From: HGM13006 sp964518645
GTDB lineage: Bacteria > Bacillota > Clostridia > Oscillospirales > Oscillospiraceae
NCBI GenBank assembly: GCA_964518645.1
Contig: CAZFGL010000001.1
Coordinates: forward strand, 1-64,000
Direction of reading: 5' to 3'
Length of the DNA: 64,000 nt
The notes under the pieces are model-generated. The model was given only the letters and a program-made list of their open reading frames with translations, was not told the origin of the DNA and ran no database searches. The position numbers and the translations under genes were made by a program. Every line of letters begins with the position of its first letter. Position 1 is the stretch's first letter. Below, piece after piece: positions 23,776-30,847 of the stretch.

Positions 23776-24792
23776 ATGAAGCGGTATGGATTGATTCTGC
23801 TGTCCCTGCTCCTGCTATCAGGCTCTGCGGGGATGCTATGTCTGGGCAGAGACAGTATCACAGAGCAGACCGTCACAGCCATGGGTTCCAGGATCATACA
23901 GCGGCAGCTGGGGGCTGCTGCCCTACTCACCATGTCCACAACACCGGAACCCTCCCCTTCCGCATCCTTTACACCCGCACCCGAGGCCGTACCGGTGACA
24001 ACGGTGCTGGAACACTGGGAGGAACCGAAACAGGAACAGGCCCCTGAACCGGTTATGGTAGACGGTGGGGGAAGTCTGGAACTGCGCAACGAAACCGGAT
24101 ATCCGGTGGAACTCAGCACCCTTCCTCCTCTGCCCCGGATGGAGATAACGGACAGTGAAACACCAACTGTTTTGATTCTGCACACCCACGGCTCAGAGAG
24201 CTACGCAGAGCCCGGTATCTCCGGCTATCGCACATCCGATGAGACAAAAAACGTGATTGCCGTGGGTGAGGTGATCCGGCAGGTGCTGGAAAGCCACGGG
24301 TATCAGGTATACCACGACAAGACCCTCTGTGACGCCCCGGATTTCAACGACGCATACAACTGCGCCAGAACCGTCATAGAAAATGCCATGGAGCAATACC
24401 CCGGGATCTTTCTGGTGCTGGATATACACCGGGACGCCATTGAGGACAGTGAGGGAAATCAGCTGCGCCTTGGATGCGATCTTGACGGACAGCAGGCTGC
24501 TCAGCTGATGCTGGTGGTGGGAACCGATGCGGGCGGACTGACACACCCATCCTGGCAGGTCAATCTGACCTTTGCCGCCATCCTGCAAATGGAACTGGAT
24601 GCCACCCATCCCGGGCTTATGCGTCCACTGAACCTGCGAACGGAACGTTTTAACCAGGATCTGGCTCCAATTTCCCTGCTTGTGGAAGTCGGAGCCTCCG
24701 GAAACAGTCTTTTCGAGGCGAAATTGTCAGCTTTTTCCTTCTCGGAAGCTGTTTCCCGGGTTCTTGACCGGTGCTGCGGTAAAAGTTCATAA
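23776..24792 (+). CDS. spoIIP: Stage II sporulation protein P (SpoIIP) family
   Basis: A 338-residue protein with an N-terminal membrane helix (GLILLSLLLLSGSAGMLC), a Pro/Glu-rich linker to about residue 95, and a SpoIIP hydrolase domain. Signatures are LILHTHGSESYAEP near residue 134, LVLDIHRDA near residue 214, and the closing LLVEVGASGNSLFEAKLSA. SpoIIP is a zinc-dependent amidase and endopeptidase that drives engulfment with SpoIID and SpoIIM. The start at 23776 has GAGGTGG at the right distance; an ATG 18 bases upstream lies inside the hairpin arm. No gpr gene is next to it, unlike the usual gpr-spoIIP arrangement. Confidence 0.88.
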   Translation: MKRYGLILLSLLLLSGSAGMLCLGRDSITEQTVTAMGSRIIQRQLGAAALLTMSTTPEPSPSASFTPAPEAVPVTTVLEHWEEPKQEQAPEPVMVDGGGSLELRNETGYPVELSTLPPLPRMEITDSETPTVLILHTHGSESYAEPGISGYRTSDETKNVIAVGEVIRQVLESHGYQVYHDKTLCDAPDFNDAYNCARTVIENAMEQYPGIFLVLDIHRDAIEDSEGNQLRLGCDLDGQQAAQLMLVVGTDAGGLTHPSWQVNLTFAAILQMELDATHPGLMRPLNLRTERFNQDLAPISLLVEVGASGNSLFEAKLSAFSFSEAVSRVLDRCCGKSS

Positions 24793-24876
24793 AGATACGC
24801 CGCCAAATTCTACACTTTGCCCAAAACTAGATGTTGACGAACGGCGTCTATTTGTGATATATTTAATGCAACGAAA

Positions 24877-24901
24877 CAAGCCCTGTGGCTTGATTTTTTA
24901 G
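24877..24901 (+). terminator. Short terminator-like hairpin before small membrane protein
   Basis: CAAGCC ctgt GGCTTG followed by ATTTTTT, 13 bases before the GTG start at 24914. It may end upstream transcripts or act as a leader attenuator. Confidence 0.5.
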
Positions 24902-24913
24902 GGGGTATTCTTT

Positions 24914-25237
24914 GTGGATAATAGTTTTGACAAACTGAATGCAGAGTTTGCGGACAAAGGAAGAAGCGGCTTTAAATATTGGTTCTGGATGATTCTGGCT
25001 TATATTTTCATGCTGGCTGGTCTCGCTGTTGGCATTTATGCACTTCTGCCCGGCAACAACCGCTATCTTGCTCTGCTGACCCTTCTGGGTGGTCTGTTCG
25101 GTTTGCAGATGGCTGCTTGGTCTAAGGGCACCGGCACCTACACCAAGCCTCTGAGAGTTGTTCAGATCGCAAGCTTCGTTGTTCTCGTTCTGGCCTGCGT
25201 TATTCTGTACATCATTCTGCCTTACGTTAACGGCTAA
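24914..25237 (+). CDS. Small three-helix membrane protein
   Basis: A 107-residue protein starting at GTG 24914 behind AGGGGG. After a short charged N-terminus there are three hydrophobic segments (about residues 22-44, 51-68 and 83-104). I recognise no family. Codon use is strongly biased towards common codons (GTT, CTG, GCT), suggesting high expression. It is followed by a strong terminator, so it is probably monocistronic. Function unknown. Confidence 0.75.
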   Translation: MDNSFDKLNAEFADKGRSGFKYWFWMILAYIFMLAGLAVGIYALLPGNNRYLALLTLLGGLFGLQMAAWSKGTGTYTKPLRVVQIASFVVLVLACVILYIILPYVNG

Positions 25238-25251
25238 AACTATGTCACATC

Positions 25252-25278
25252 GGCCACCCCACTTTGGGGTGGCTTTTC
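25252..25278 (+). terminator. Intrinsic terminator after small membrane protein
   Basis: Stem GCCACCCC / GGGGTGGC with a 5-base loop and TTTTCCTC after it. Confidence 0.85.
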
Positions 25279-25337
25279 CTCATTTTCTGTAATCTCCGCC
25301 CTATTATGAGATACGTTCCCCGGAAGGAGGGCACCTC

Positions 25338-26888
25338 TTGAAAAAGCAAAAGGCAAAGCTGTTTCCAAATATGCTGAAACTGCTGTTTCAGCGTGTTACT
25401 ATGGTATGCATCAGTATTCTCTGTCAGATCATCATTTTTGCCTTGATGATCTGGAAGTTTAAAGAGGTCAACGACTGGATCTATGCCGGGCTGCTGGTCA
25501 TCAGTATTGCAGCTACCCTGTTTATTATCAGTAAAAACACCAATCCCGCCTATAAAATCGCATGGGTCATTCCCATTCTGGCGCTGCCTGTTTTCGGCGG
25601 TCTGTTCTATCTGATGCTGGGTGGCAACCGGCTTTCTGTCCGCCAGCGAAAAAAGATGAACGCCGTTGCCCGAAATCTCCAGCAGCATCTGCCCCAGATC
25701 CCTGAGATCCGTGAGAAGCTTCAAAACTGCTCTCAGGATGCATGCACCCAGACCCGGTATATTCAGCGGGTTGCAGGCTGTCCTGTCTACGAAAACACCT
25801 CCACCCGTTATTTCTCTCTGGGCGATGATGTTTTTCCGGTCATGCTGGAGGAACTGAGAAAAGCGGAAAGCTATATTTTTTTGGAGTATTTCATCATCGG
25901 TCCCGGAGTCATGTGGGACAGCATTCTGGAGATTTTAAAGCAGAAGGCAGCACAGGGACTGGATGTCCGTGTTATGTACGACGATTTTGGATGTATCACT
26001 CTGCTCCCCTCTAACTATAAAAAGGAACTGGAGGCCGCCGGGATCCGCTGCTGTGTATTTGAACCTTTCATCCCCATTATGTCCGCCCGGCTCAACAACC
26101 GGGATCACCGGAAATTCATGATCATCGACGGAAAAGTGGGCTTTACTGGCGGCATCAATCTGGCCGATGAATATATCAACCGTAAAAAGCGTTTCGGTCA
26201 CTGGAAGGACAACGCAATTATGCTCCGGGGTGAGGCCGTGTGGTCCATGACTGTTATGTTCCTGTCCCTGTGGGACTATGTCTCCGGCAGCGGGGACTCC
26301 ATTGCCAAGTATATTCCCCCGGAACCGGTTGTGGAAGGCAAAGGCTTTGTCCAGCCCTATACCGACAATCCTCTGGATGACGAACCCGTGGGCAGCAGCG
26401 TCTATATGAACCTGATCAACCGGGCAAATCACTCCATCTATATCATGACCCCCTATCTGATCATCGACTACGCCATGACCGAAGCCCTTTGCAATGCCGC
26501 AAAGTCCGGACTGGATGTGCGGATCGTCACCCCTCATATTCCTGACAAATGGTATGTCCATGCAGTGACCCGTGCCCACTATGAACAGCTGGTAAAATGC
26601 GGTGTCAAGGTCTTTGAATACACCCCGGGCTTTATCCATTCCAAGGTGTTTGCCGTGGACGGGGTTTACGCCACCGTGGGCACCATCAATCTGGATTACC
26701 GGAGTCTGTATCTCCATTTTGAAAACGGTGTTTTTCTCTACAAGGCTGACTGTATTCCGGATATATATCAGGATTTTGCGAAACTGTTTGATGTCAGCCA
26801 GAAGATCAGTCTGGAAGAATGCCGCGCCACCAGCATCTGGGTTCGACTTGTCCGTGCGGTGCTTCGGCTGCTGGCTCCGCTGATGTAA
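25338..26888 (+). CDS. cls: Cardiolipin synthase, phospholipase D family
   Basis: A 516-residue protein with two N-terminal membrane helices and two phospholipase D (HKD) motifs: NRDHRKFMIIDG near residue 255 and IHSKVFAVDGVYATVGTINL near residue 432. Between them are YFIIGPGVMWDSI and YIMTPYLIIDYAM, which match bacterial cardiolipin synthases. The start is TTG 25338, 7 bases after AAGGAGG. It joins phosphatidylglycerol molecules to make cardiolipin at the inner membrane. The next gene, NiaR-like, starts 37 bases later. Confidence 0.95.
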   Translation: MKKQKAKLFPNMLKLLFQRVTMVCISILCQIIIFALMIWKFKEVNDWIYAGLLVISIAATLFIISKNTNPAYKIAWVIPILALPVFGGLFYLMLGGNRLSVRQRKKMNAVARNLQQHLPQIPEIREKLQNCSQDACTQTRYIQRVAGCPVYENTSTRYFSLGDDVFPVMLEELRKAESYIFLEYFIIGPGVMWDSILEILKQKAAQGLDVRVMYDDFGCITLLPSNYKKELEAAGIRCCVFEPFIPIMSARLNNRDHRKFMIIDGKVGFTGGINLADEYINRKKRFGHWKDNAIMLRGEAVWSMTVMFLSLWDYVSGSGDSIAKYIPPEPVVEGKGFVQPYTDNPLDDEPVGSSVYMNLINRANHSIYIMTPYLIIDYAMTEALCNAAKSGLDVRIVTPHIPDKWYVHAVTRAHYEQLVKCGVKVFEYTPGFIHSKVFAVDGVYATVGTINLDYRSLYLHFENGVFLYKADCIPDIYQDFAKLFDVSQKISLEECRATSIWVRLVRAVLRLLAPLM

Positions 26889-26925
26889 CAGCGGAATGAA
26901 CAACCACGAAAGAAGGTAATCGTCT

Positions 26926-27459
26926 ATGGACGGCAAAGAACGGAGACAGGAAATCGTTTCCCTGATTAAAAACACACCGGATCCCCTCTCCGGAAGCTTC
27001 CTTGCCAAAACCCTTGACGTCAGTCGTCAGGTGGTGGTACAGGACATTGCACTCCTCCGCACTCAGGGCTACCCGATTCTGGCCACCCCCCGGGGCTATG
27101 TATTCTCTGCGCAGGATACCCCTGTCCGGCTGATTAAGGTGCTCCACACCAATCAGGAGACAGAGGATGAACTCAATACCATTGTGGATCTTGGCGGTAC
27201 TGTGTTGGATGTGGTGGTCAATCACCGGATCTACGGCAAGGTCTCCGCCCCCCTGAATATCAAAAGTCGCCGGGATGTTCGTTTATTTCTGGACGATATT
27301 CAGTCCGGTCACTCCGTCCCCCTGATGAATGTGACCTCCGGCTATCATTTTCACCATATTTCGGCGGAAACCGAGGCAATTCTGGATGAGATCACCGCTG
27401 CACTGTCTGAAAAGCACTTTCTTGCGGAATTCACATCCTACGAGAAAGAAACCATGTGA
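26926..27459 (+). CDS. niaR: NiaR-like transcription repressor (HTH_11 and 3H domains)
   Basis: A 177-residue regulator. The N-terminal helix-turn-helix spans EIVSLIKNTPDPLSGSFLAK and LDVSRQVVVQDIALLRTQGY. The 3H domain follows, with the three conserved His residues visible in KVLHTN, VNHRIYG and GYHFHHI. NiaR senses nicotinic acid (with a metal held by the 3H domain) and represses NAD synthesis or niacin uptake genes. No such genes are nearby, so its targets lie elsewhere. It ends in a shared bidirectional terminator. Confidence 0.9.
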   Translation: MDGKERRQEIVSLIKNTPDPLSGSFLAKTLDVSRQVVVQDIALLRTQGYPILATPRGYVFSAQDTPVRLIKVLHTNQETEDELNTIVDLGGTVLDVVVNHRIYGKVSAPLNIKSRRDVRLFLDDIQSGHSVPLMNVTSGYHFHHISAETEAILDEITAALSEKHFLAEFTSYEKETM

Positions 27460-27461
27460 TA

Positions 27462-27498
27462 AAAAACACCGGGACTGACAGCAGTCCCGGTGTTTTCG
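27462..27498. terminator. Bidirectional intrinsic terminator
   Basis: Stem AAAACACCGGGACT / AGTCCCGGTGTTTT, 14 perfect pairs with A-run left and T-run right, between niaR (+) and the MBL gene (-). Confidence 0.9.
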
Positions 27499-27501
27499 TT
27501 T

Positions 27502-28305
27502 TTAATCCAGTTGAAGAACCGTTCCCGTGGAAACGGCATGAAGCTTTCCCGGCATGCGCAGTTGAAGCTTTTCCAGGGCCTCCCGTCCGGTACAATGGCA
27601 GGAATAAAATTCCGCGCCGGTGGCAAGGAGCGCCTGAGCCAGCTGATCCAGATAGGCATCATCTGCCATACACACCCCGCTGCCTCCTGCTGCCAGATGC
27701 AGCCCGGAAATGATGGTATCAGGATAGCGTCCCATAACCTGCTTTACATGCTCCAGTATATTCACGATTCCCCGGTGGGCACAGCCCCCCAGCAGGAGAA
27801 GCCTCCCCCCCTCCTCCACCAGCATGACCTGTTCATGGGCAAAGGTATCCGGTTCACTTTCACACAGCAGTCCCCCATTGGCCCAGGGCAGCAGAGTATC
27901 TCCCGGAATCTCTGAGAGCAGAGTGATCTGAGAATCGACCCGGACTGTAGCGGGAAGCAGCCGGATCCGGGGATGGTTTTTCAGTTCCGGATCCAGACCA
28001 ATATACTTTTTTCCGGCGTAATACGGTCCGAAGGCCAGACGTGACAGGTAAACCGTCGCCTTCTGATTCAGCTGCAAAAACCGTCCGAGGCCGCCACCGT
28101 GGTCATCATGGCCATGGGATACGGCACAAAGATCCACCTGTGCAAGGTCAATCCCCAGCTTTTCCGCATTTTCTGCAAACACCGTCCCCGGCCCCACATC
28201 CATCAGGAGCTTATGCTGCCGGGTCTCCACATACAGGCTCAGGCCATGGATCCCTTGAAGCCGGGGATCGGCGGTGGTGTTTTCCACAAGAACCGTTACT
28301 CTCAT
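27502..28305 (-). CDS. Metallo-beta-lactamase-fold protein, dihydropteroate-synthesis-like subgroup
   Basis: A 267-residue MBL-fold protein. SHGHDDHGGGLGRFL near residue 63 supplies the first metal ligands, and GGCAHRGIVNILEH, SGLHLAAGG and FYSCHCTGREAL supply later ones. This set (GCAHxGIxN, GxHL, xCHCTG) marks the subgroup related to archaeal beta-RFAP-phosphate synthase and to general MBL hydrolases in anaerobes. ATG at 28305 follows GGGAGGAT. Its substrate is unknown. It lacks the Gly-Pro insert found in the other MBL gene. Confidence 0.85.
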   Translation of the reverse strand: MRVTVLVENTTADPRLQGIHGLSLYVETRQHKLLMDVGPGTVFAENAEKLGIDLAQVDLCAVSHGHDDHGGGLGRFLQLNQKATVYLSRLAFGPYYAGKKYIGLDPELKNHPRIRLLPATVRVDSQITLLSEIPGDTLLPWANGGLLCESEPDTFAHEQVMLVEEGGRLLLLGGCAHRGIVNILEHVKQVMGRYPDTIISGLHLAAGGSGVCMADDAYLDQLAQALLATGAEFYSCHCTGREALEKLQLRMPGKLHAVSTGTVLQLD

Positions 28306-28328
28306 TTAAAATCCTCCCGTAAAAGTTC

Positions 28329-28349
28329 AGGGGCCGCATTGCGGCCCCT
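28329..28349 (-). terminator. Hairpin after small Cys/Gly-rich gene
   Basis: Perfect stem AGGGGCCGC / GCGGCCCCT with a 3-base loop, 24 bases past the stop. The following T-run is poor (TGAACTTTTA), so it may end transcription weakly. Confidence 0.5.
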
Positions 28350-28372
28350 CATTCTTTTGTTTTACATGGGGC

Positions 28373-28510
28373 TCAGCAGCCACATCCGTTATCGCAGCCG
28401 CAGCCACAGCCGTTGTTGTTGCAGATTCCGTTGCCGTTTCCGCAGCAGCAGAACAACAGAATCAGGATGATAATCCACCAGCAACCACCAAAATTATTGT
28501 TACCACACAT
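28373..28510 (-). CDS. Small Cys/Gly/Asn-rich membrane-inserting peptide
   Basis: A 45-residue frame that starts at ATG 28510 with GGAGG ten bases upstream and ends at 28373. The order is MCGNNNFGGCWW, a short hydrophobic run IIILILLFCCC, then a tail of Gly, Asn and Cys (NNGCGCGCDNGCGC). Eleven or more Cys in 45 residues is extreme. Small Gly/Cys proteins with one hydrophobic stretch, such as YjcZ-type peptides, are common in spore formers, but the Cys-rich tail is not typical of them. Metal binding or a cross-linked coat role would be guesses. It is flanked by rex and the MBL gene, both on the same strand. Confidence 0.65.
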   Translation of the reverse strand: MCGNNNFGGCWWIIILILLFCCCGNGNGICNNNGCGCGCDNGCGC

Positions 28511-28594
28511 ACTACAGAACCTCCAAAACAGATTTGCTCAGCACTTGGCCTTGCTAATCTATCTTATTCCGCAGCAGAAAAATGGTTACGATTC

Positions 28595-29233
28595 CTAAGG
28601 CGATTTTTTCTGTTCCAGCCGGTAACTCAGGGTCAGCAGACTGCTGGAGAAGTCCACCTGCTCCACAATGGTCTTTTGGCTGTCCAGTTCCAGATCCACA
28701 CCGGTGAAATTCCATATAGCCGGAACACCCACCGAAGCAAGGAGCGCCGCTGTTTCCTTTGCCACCTGCCCGGGAACCGTAAGAACTGCCATAGCAGGCT
28801 TTTCCGACTCCACAAACCGGCGGATAGATGCCGTATCGAGAACCCGTACCGGCCCGATTCTGGTACCGATCTTATCAGGATCCGCATCAAAGGCGGACAG
28901 CAGATAAAACCCGCAGGCTTCAAAATCAAAATTCTTCAGCAGTGCCTTTCCCAGATTGCCACACCCCACCAGAATGGCGGTATTTCTCCCGTTAAGCCCC
29001 AGGATCTCCCGGATCTCATAACGGAGCTTTTTCACGTTATAACCGTACCCCTGCTGGCCAAATTCTCCAAAGCAGGAGAAATCCTGCCGGATCTGGGAGG
29101 CGGTAAAGCCCAGTCGCTGGGACAGGGTGGCAGAGGACACCCTGACACAGCTGGAGAGATAAAGCTCCTCCACACAGCTGTAATACTTGGGAAGACGAGC
29201 AACCACGGAATTTGAAATATGACTTTTTTTCAA
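28595..29233 (-). CDS. rex: Redox-sensing transcriptional repressor Rex
   Basis: A 212-residue repressor, starting at TTG 29233 behind GGGAGGA. The N-terminal winged helix contains RLPKYYSCVEELYLSSCVRV and FTASQIRQDFSCFGEFGQQG, both family marks. The NADH-binding Rossmann domain follows with LVGCGNLGKALL near residue 90, and the closing helix that swaps between subunits is FSSSLLTLSYRLEQ. Rex senses the NADH/NAD ratio and represses fermentation and respiration genes; NADH releases it from DNA. Confidence 0.97.
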   Translation of the reverse strand: MKKSHISNSVVARLPKYYSCVEELYLSSCVRVSSATLSQRLGFTASQIRQDFSCFGEFGQQGYGYNVKKLRYEIREILGLNGRNTAILVGCGNLGKALLKNFDFEACGFYLLSAFDADPDKIGTRIGPVRVLDTASIRRFVESEKPAMAVLTVPGQVAKETAALLASVGVPAIWNFTGVDLELDSQKTIVEQVDFSSSLLTLSYRLEQKKSP

Positions 29234-29291
29234 GCAGCGTCCTCCCTTTTGTGATCGTTTTGTTTTATTTTACTTCTGAATGCTGAAAATG

Positions 29292-30089
29292 TCAACTTTC
29301 AAACAATTCATCCAGCGTCCCGAAGGTATATCCCATCTCCTCCCACCGGGTCAGCAGCTGATCCAGTATTTTTCCGTTGGTCTCAGAGGTATTGTGAAGC
29401 AGCACCACTGCCCCGTTATGGACCCGCTGGGTCAGCTTCTCCATGGCGTATTCCTCTCTGGGCTGGTCATCCCGTTTCCAGTCCACATAGGCAAGAGACC
29501 AGAACACCGTCCTGTAGCCCAGTTCTTTGGCCATTTTCAGGTTATCCTGACTGTATACCCCCTGAGGGGGCCGGTAATAGTTTTTCATTTCCTCTCCGGT
29601 ACAGGCCAGATACGCATCCGCAACCTTTTGAAGCTGCTGAGAAAAGGCATCTCGATCTGCTATGGCGGACATATCCGGGTGGCTCCATGTGTGATTTCCC
29701 ACAATATGACCTTCCTCCGCCATACGGCGCACCAGTTCCGGCTCCGACTGAATATAGTTTCCCACCGCAAAAAATGCCGCTGGAATGTTGTGTTTTTTCA
29801 GCACATCCAGTATGGTTGCTGTATACCCCGCTTCATAACCACAGTCAAAGGTGAGATACACCCGTTTTTCTCCGGTGGAGCCCATATATTTTGCGTCAAA
29901 GGGCTTCAGCTGCTCCACAGACACATCCGCCACAGGAGCCTGTCCCGGGGTTTGAAAACTCAGCCCCCAGGAGCCTGTCGCAAGGTTCTCCGGCTGTTTG
30001 AAACAAATATACAGGATTCCCGGTATCAGCACCGCCCCAAGAATCACCAGCTGGGACAGCAGTTTTTTCATACTGATGGTGACATACAT
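29292..30089 (-). CDS. pdaA: PdaA-like polysaccharide deacetylase
   Basis: A 265-residue protein with an N-terminal membrane anchor or signal (LLSQLVILGAVLIPGILYIC) and a NodB-type deacetylase domain. Motif 1 is LTFDCGYEAGYT near residue 76, motif 2 GNHTWSHPDM near residue 131, motif 3 YYRPPQGVYS near residue 169, and the final His sits in VVLLHNTSETN. Cys in the TFDCGYE motif is typical of PdaA, which removes acetyl groups from muramic acid on the way to the spore-cortex lactam. ATG at 30089 follows GGAGGGG. It lies 41 bases after the VanZ-like gene. Confidence 0.92.
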   Translation of the reverse strand: MYVTISMKKLLSQLVILGAVLIPGILYICFKQPENLATGSWGLSFQTPGQAPVADVSVEQLKPFDAKYMGSTGEKRVYLTFDCGYEAGYTATILDVLKKHNIPAAFFAVGNYIQSEPELVRRMAEEGHIVGNHTWSHPDMSAIADRDAFSQQLQKVADAYLACTGEEMKNYYRPPQGVYSQDNLKMAKELGYRTVFWSLAYVDWKRDDQPREEYAMEKLTQRVHNGAVVLLHNTSETNGKILDQLLTRWEEMGYTFGTLDELFES

Positions 30090-30130
30090 AAAAATCCCCT
30101 CCGGTCAAAGCTATGCACCGGAGGGACAGG

Positions 30131-30661
30131 TTATACATTTCTATGTTCCACAAGCTTTTCCCAAAGACACCAGAGCAGGATTCCCATTATCCCACCAACT
30201 GTATTGCAGATCAGATCGTCCAGCTCTGCATGTCCCAGAGCAAAAACATACTGGGCAGCTTCTATAGTGAGACTCATCAGACACAGCATCCCACCCAATC
30301 GTCTGCGCCGCCGGAATAACACAGCACCCAGATAGCCCCCGGGAAGAAACAGCAGCACATTCATAAACATGGCACGGAACATCTCCCGATTTTCCGTAAA
30401 GCCCAGATACAGGTCATAAAAGGGAATCCACTGGATGGATCTGTCCCCACTGCTTCGGTGGAGGGTCGCCATCAGTACCGCACCAAGCCACACCAGCCAC
30501 ATTCCCCCGGTGACAACACGAACCAGTCGTTCCCGGTTCCATTTTTTCATGATAAACCATACGAGGCCATAAGCCACCAGCCCCAGCAGTACGGTCAGAC
30601 AGATCCGTCCCAGAGGCTGCACATAGATCCAGACAAACATGTTTTCGTTGCCGGCTGGCAT
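30131..30661 (-). CDS. VanZ-family membrane protein
   Basis: A 176-residue membrane protein with four or five helices. The VanZ pattern is clear in FRAMFMNVLLFLPGGYLGAV and LTIEAAQYVFALGHAELDDL with NTVGGIMG after it. VanZ from Enterococcus gives low-level teicoplanin resistance, but most family members have no known role. ATG at 30661 follows AAAGGAG. It leads a two-gene unit with pdaA under the promoter at 30693-30721. Confidence 0.9.
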   Translation of the reverse strand: MPAGNENMFVWIYVQPLGRICLTVLLGLVAYGLVWFIMKKWNRERLVRVVTGGMWLVWLGAVLMATLHRSSGDRSIQWIPFYDLYLGFTENREMFRAMFMNVLLFLPGGYLGAVLFRRRRRLGGMLCLMSLTIEAAQYVFALGHAELDDLICNTVGGIMGILLWCLWEKLVEHRNV

Positions 30662-30692
30662 CCCGGCATCTCCTTTTTTATCAGATTAACCC

Positions 30693-30721
30693 AGTATACA
30701 GAACATTCTTCCATTTTTCAA
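30693..30721 (-). promoter_or_regulatory. Promoter for vanZ-like/pdaA unit
   Basis: On the minus strand TTGAAA (30716-30721), a 17-base spacer and TATACT (30693-30698). Confidence 0.7.
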
Positions 30722-30787
30722 GCATCCTGTTTCCCTTTTTCCGGAAACAACCCCGCACGAACTGATACAAAGTACATAAATCGCTAC

Positions 30788-30816
30788 TTGTAAGTGCAAA
30801 TTCAGAATGCTAAAAT
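30788..30816 (+). promoter_or_regulatory. Promoter for FAD oxidoreductase
   Basis: TTGTAA (30788-30793), a 17-base spacer and TAAAAT (30811-30816), 31 bases before the ATG at 30848. Confidence 0.6.
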
Positions 30817-30847
30817 ATTCAAAATTAATGATTTAGGATGTGATTTC

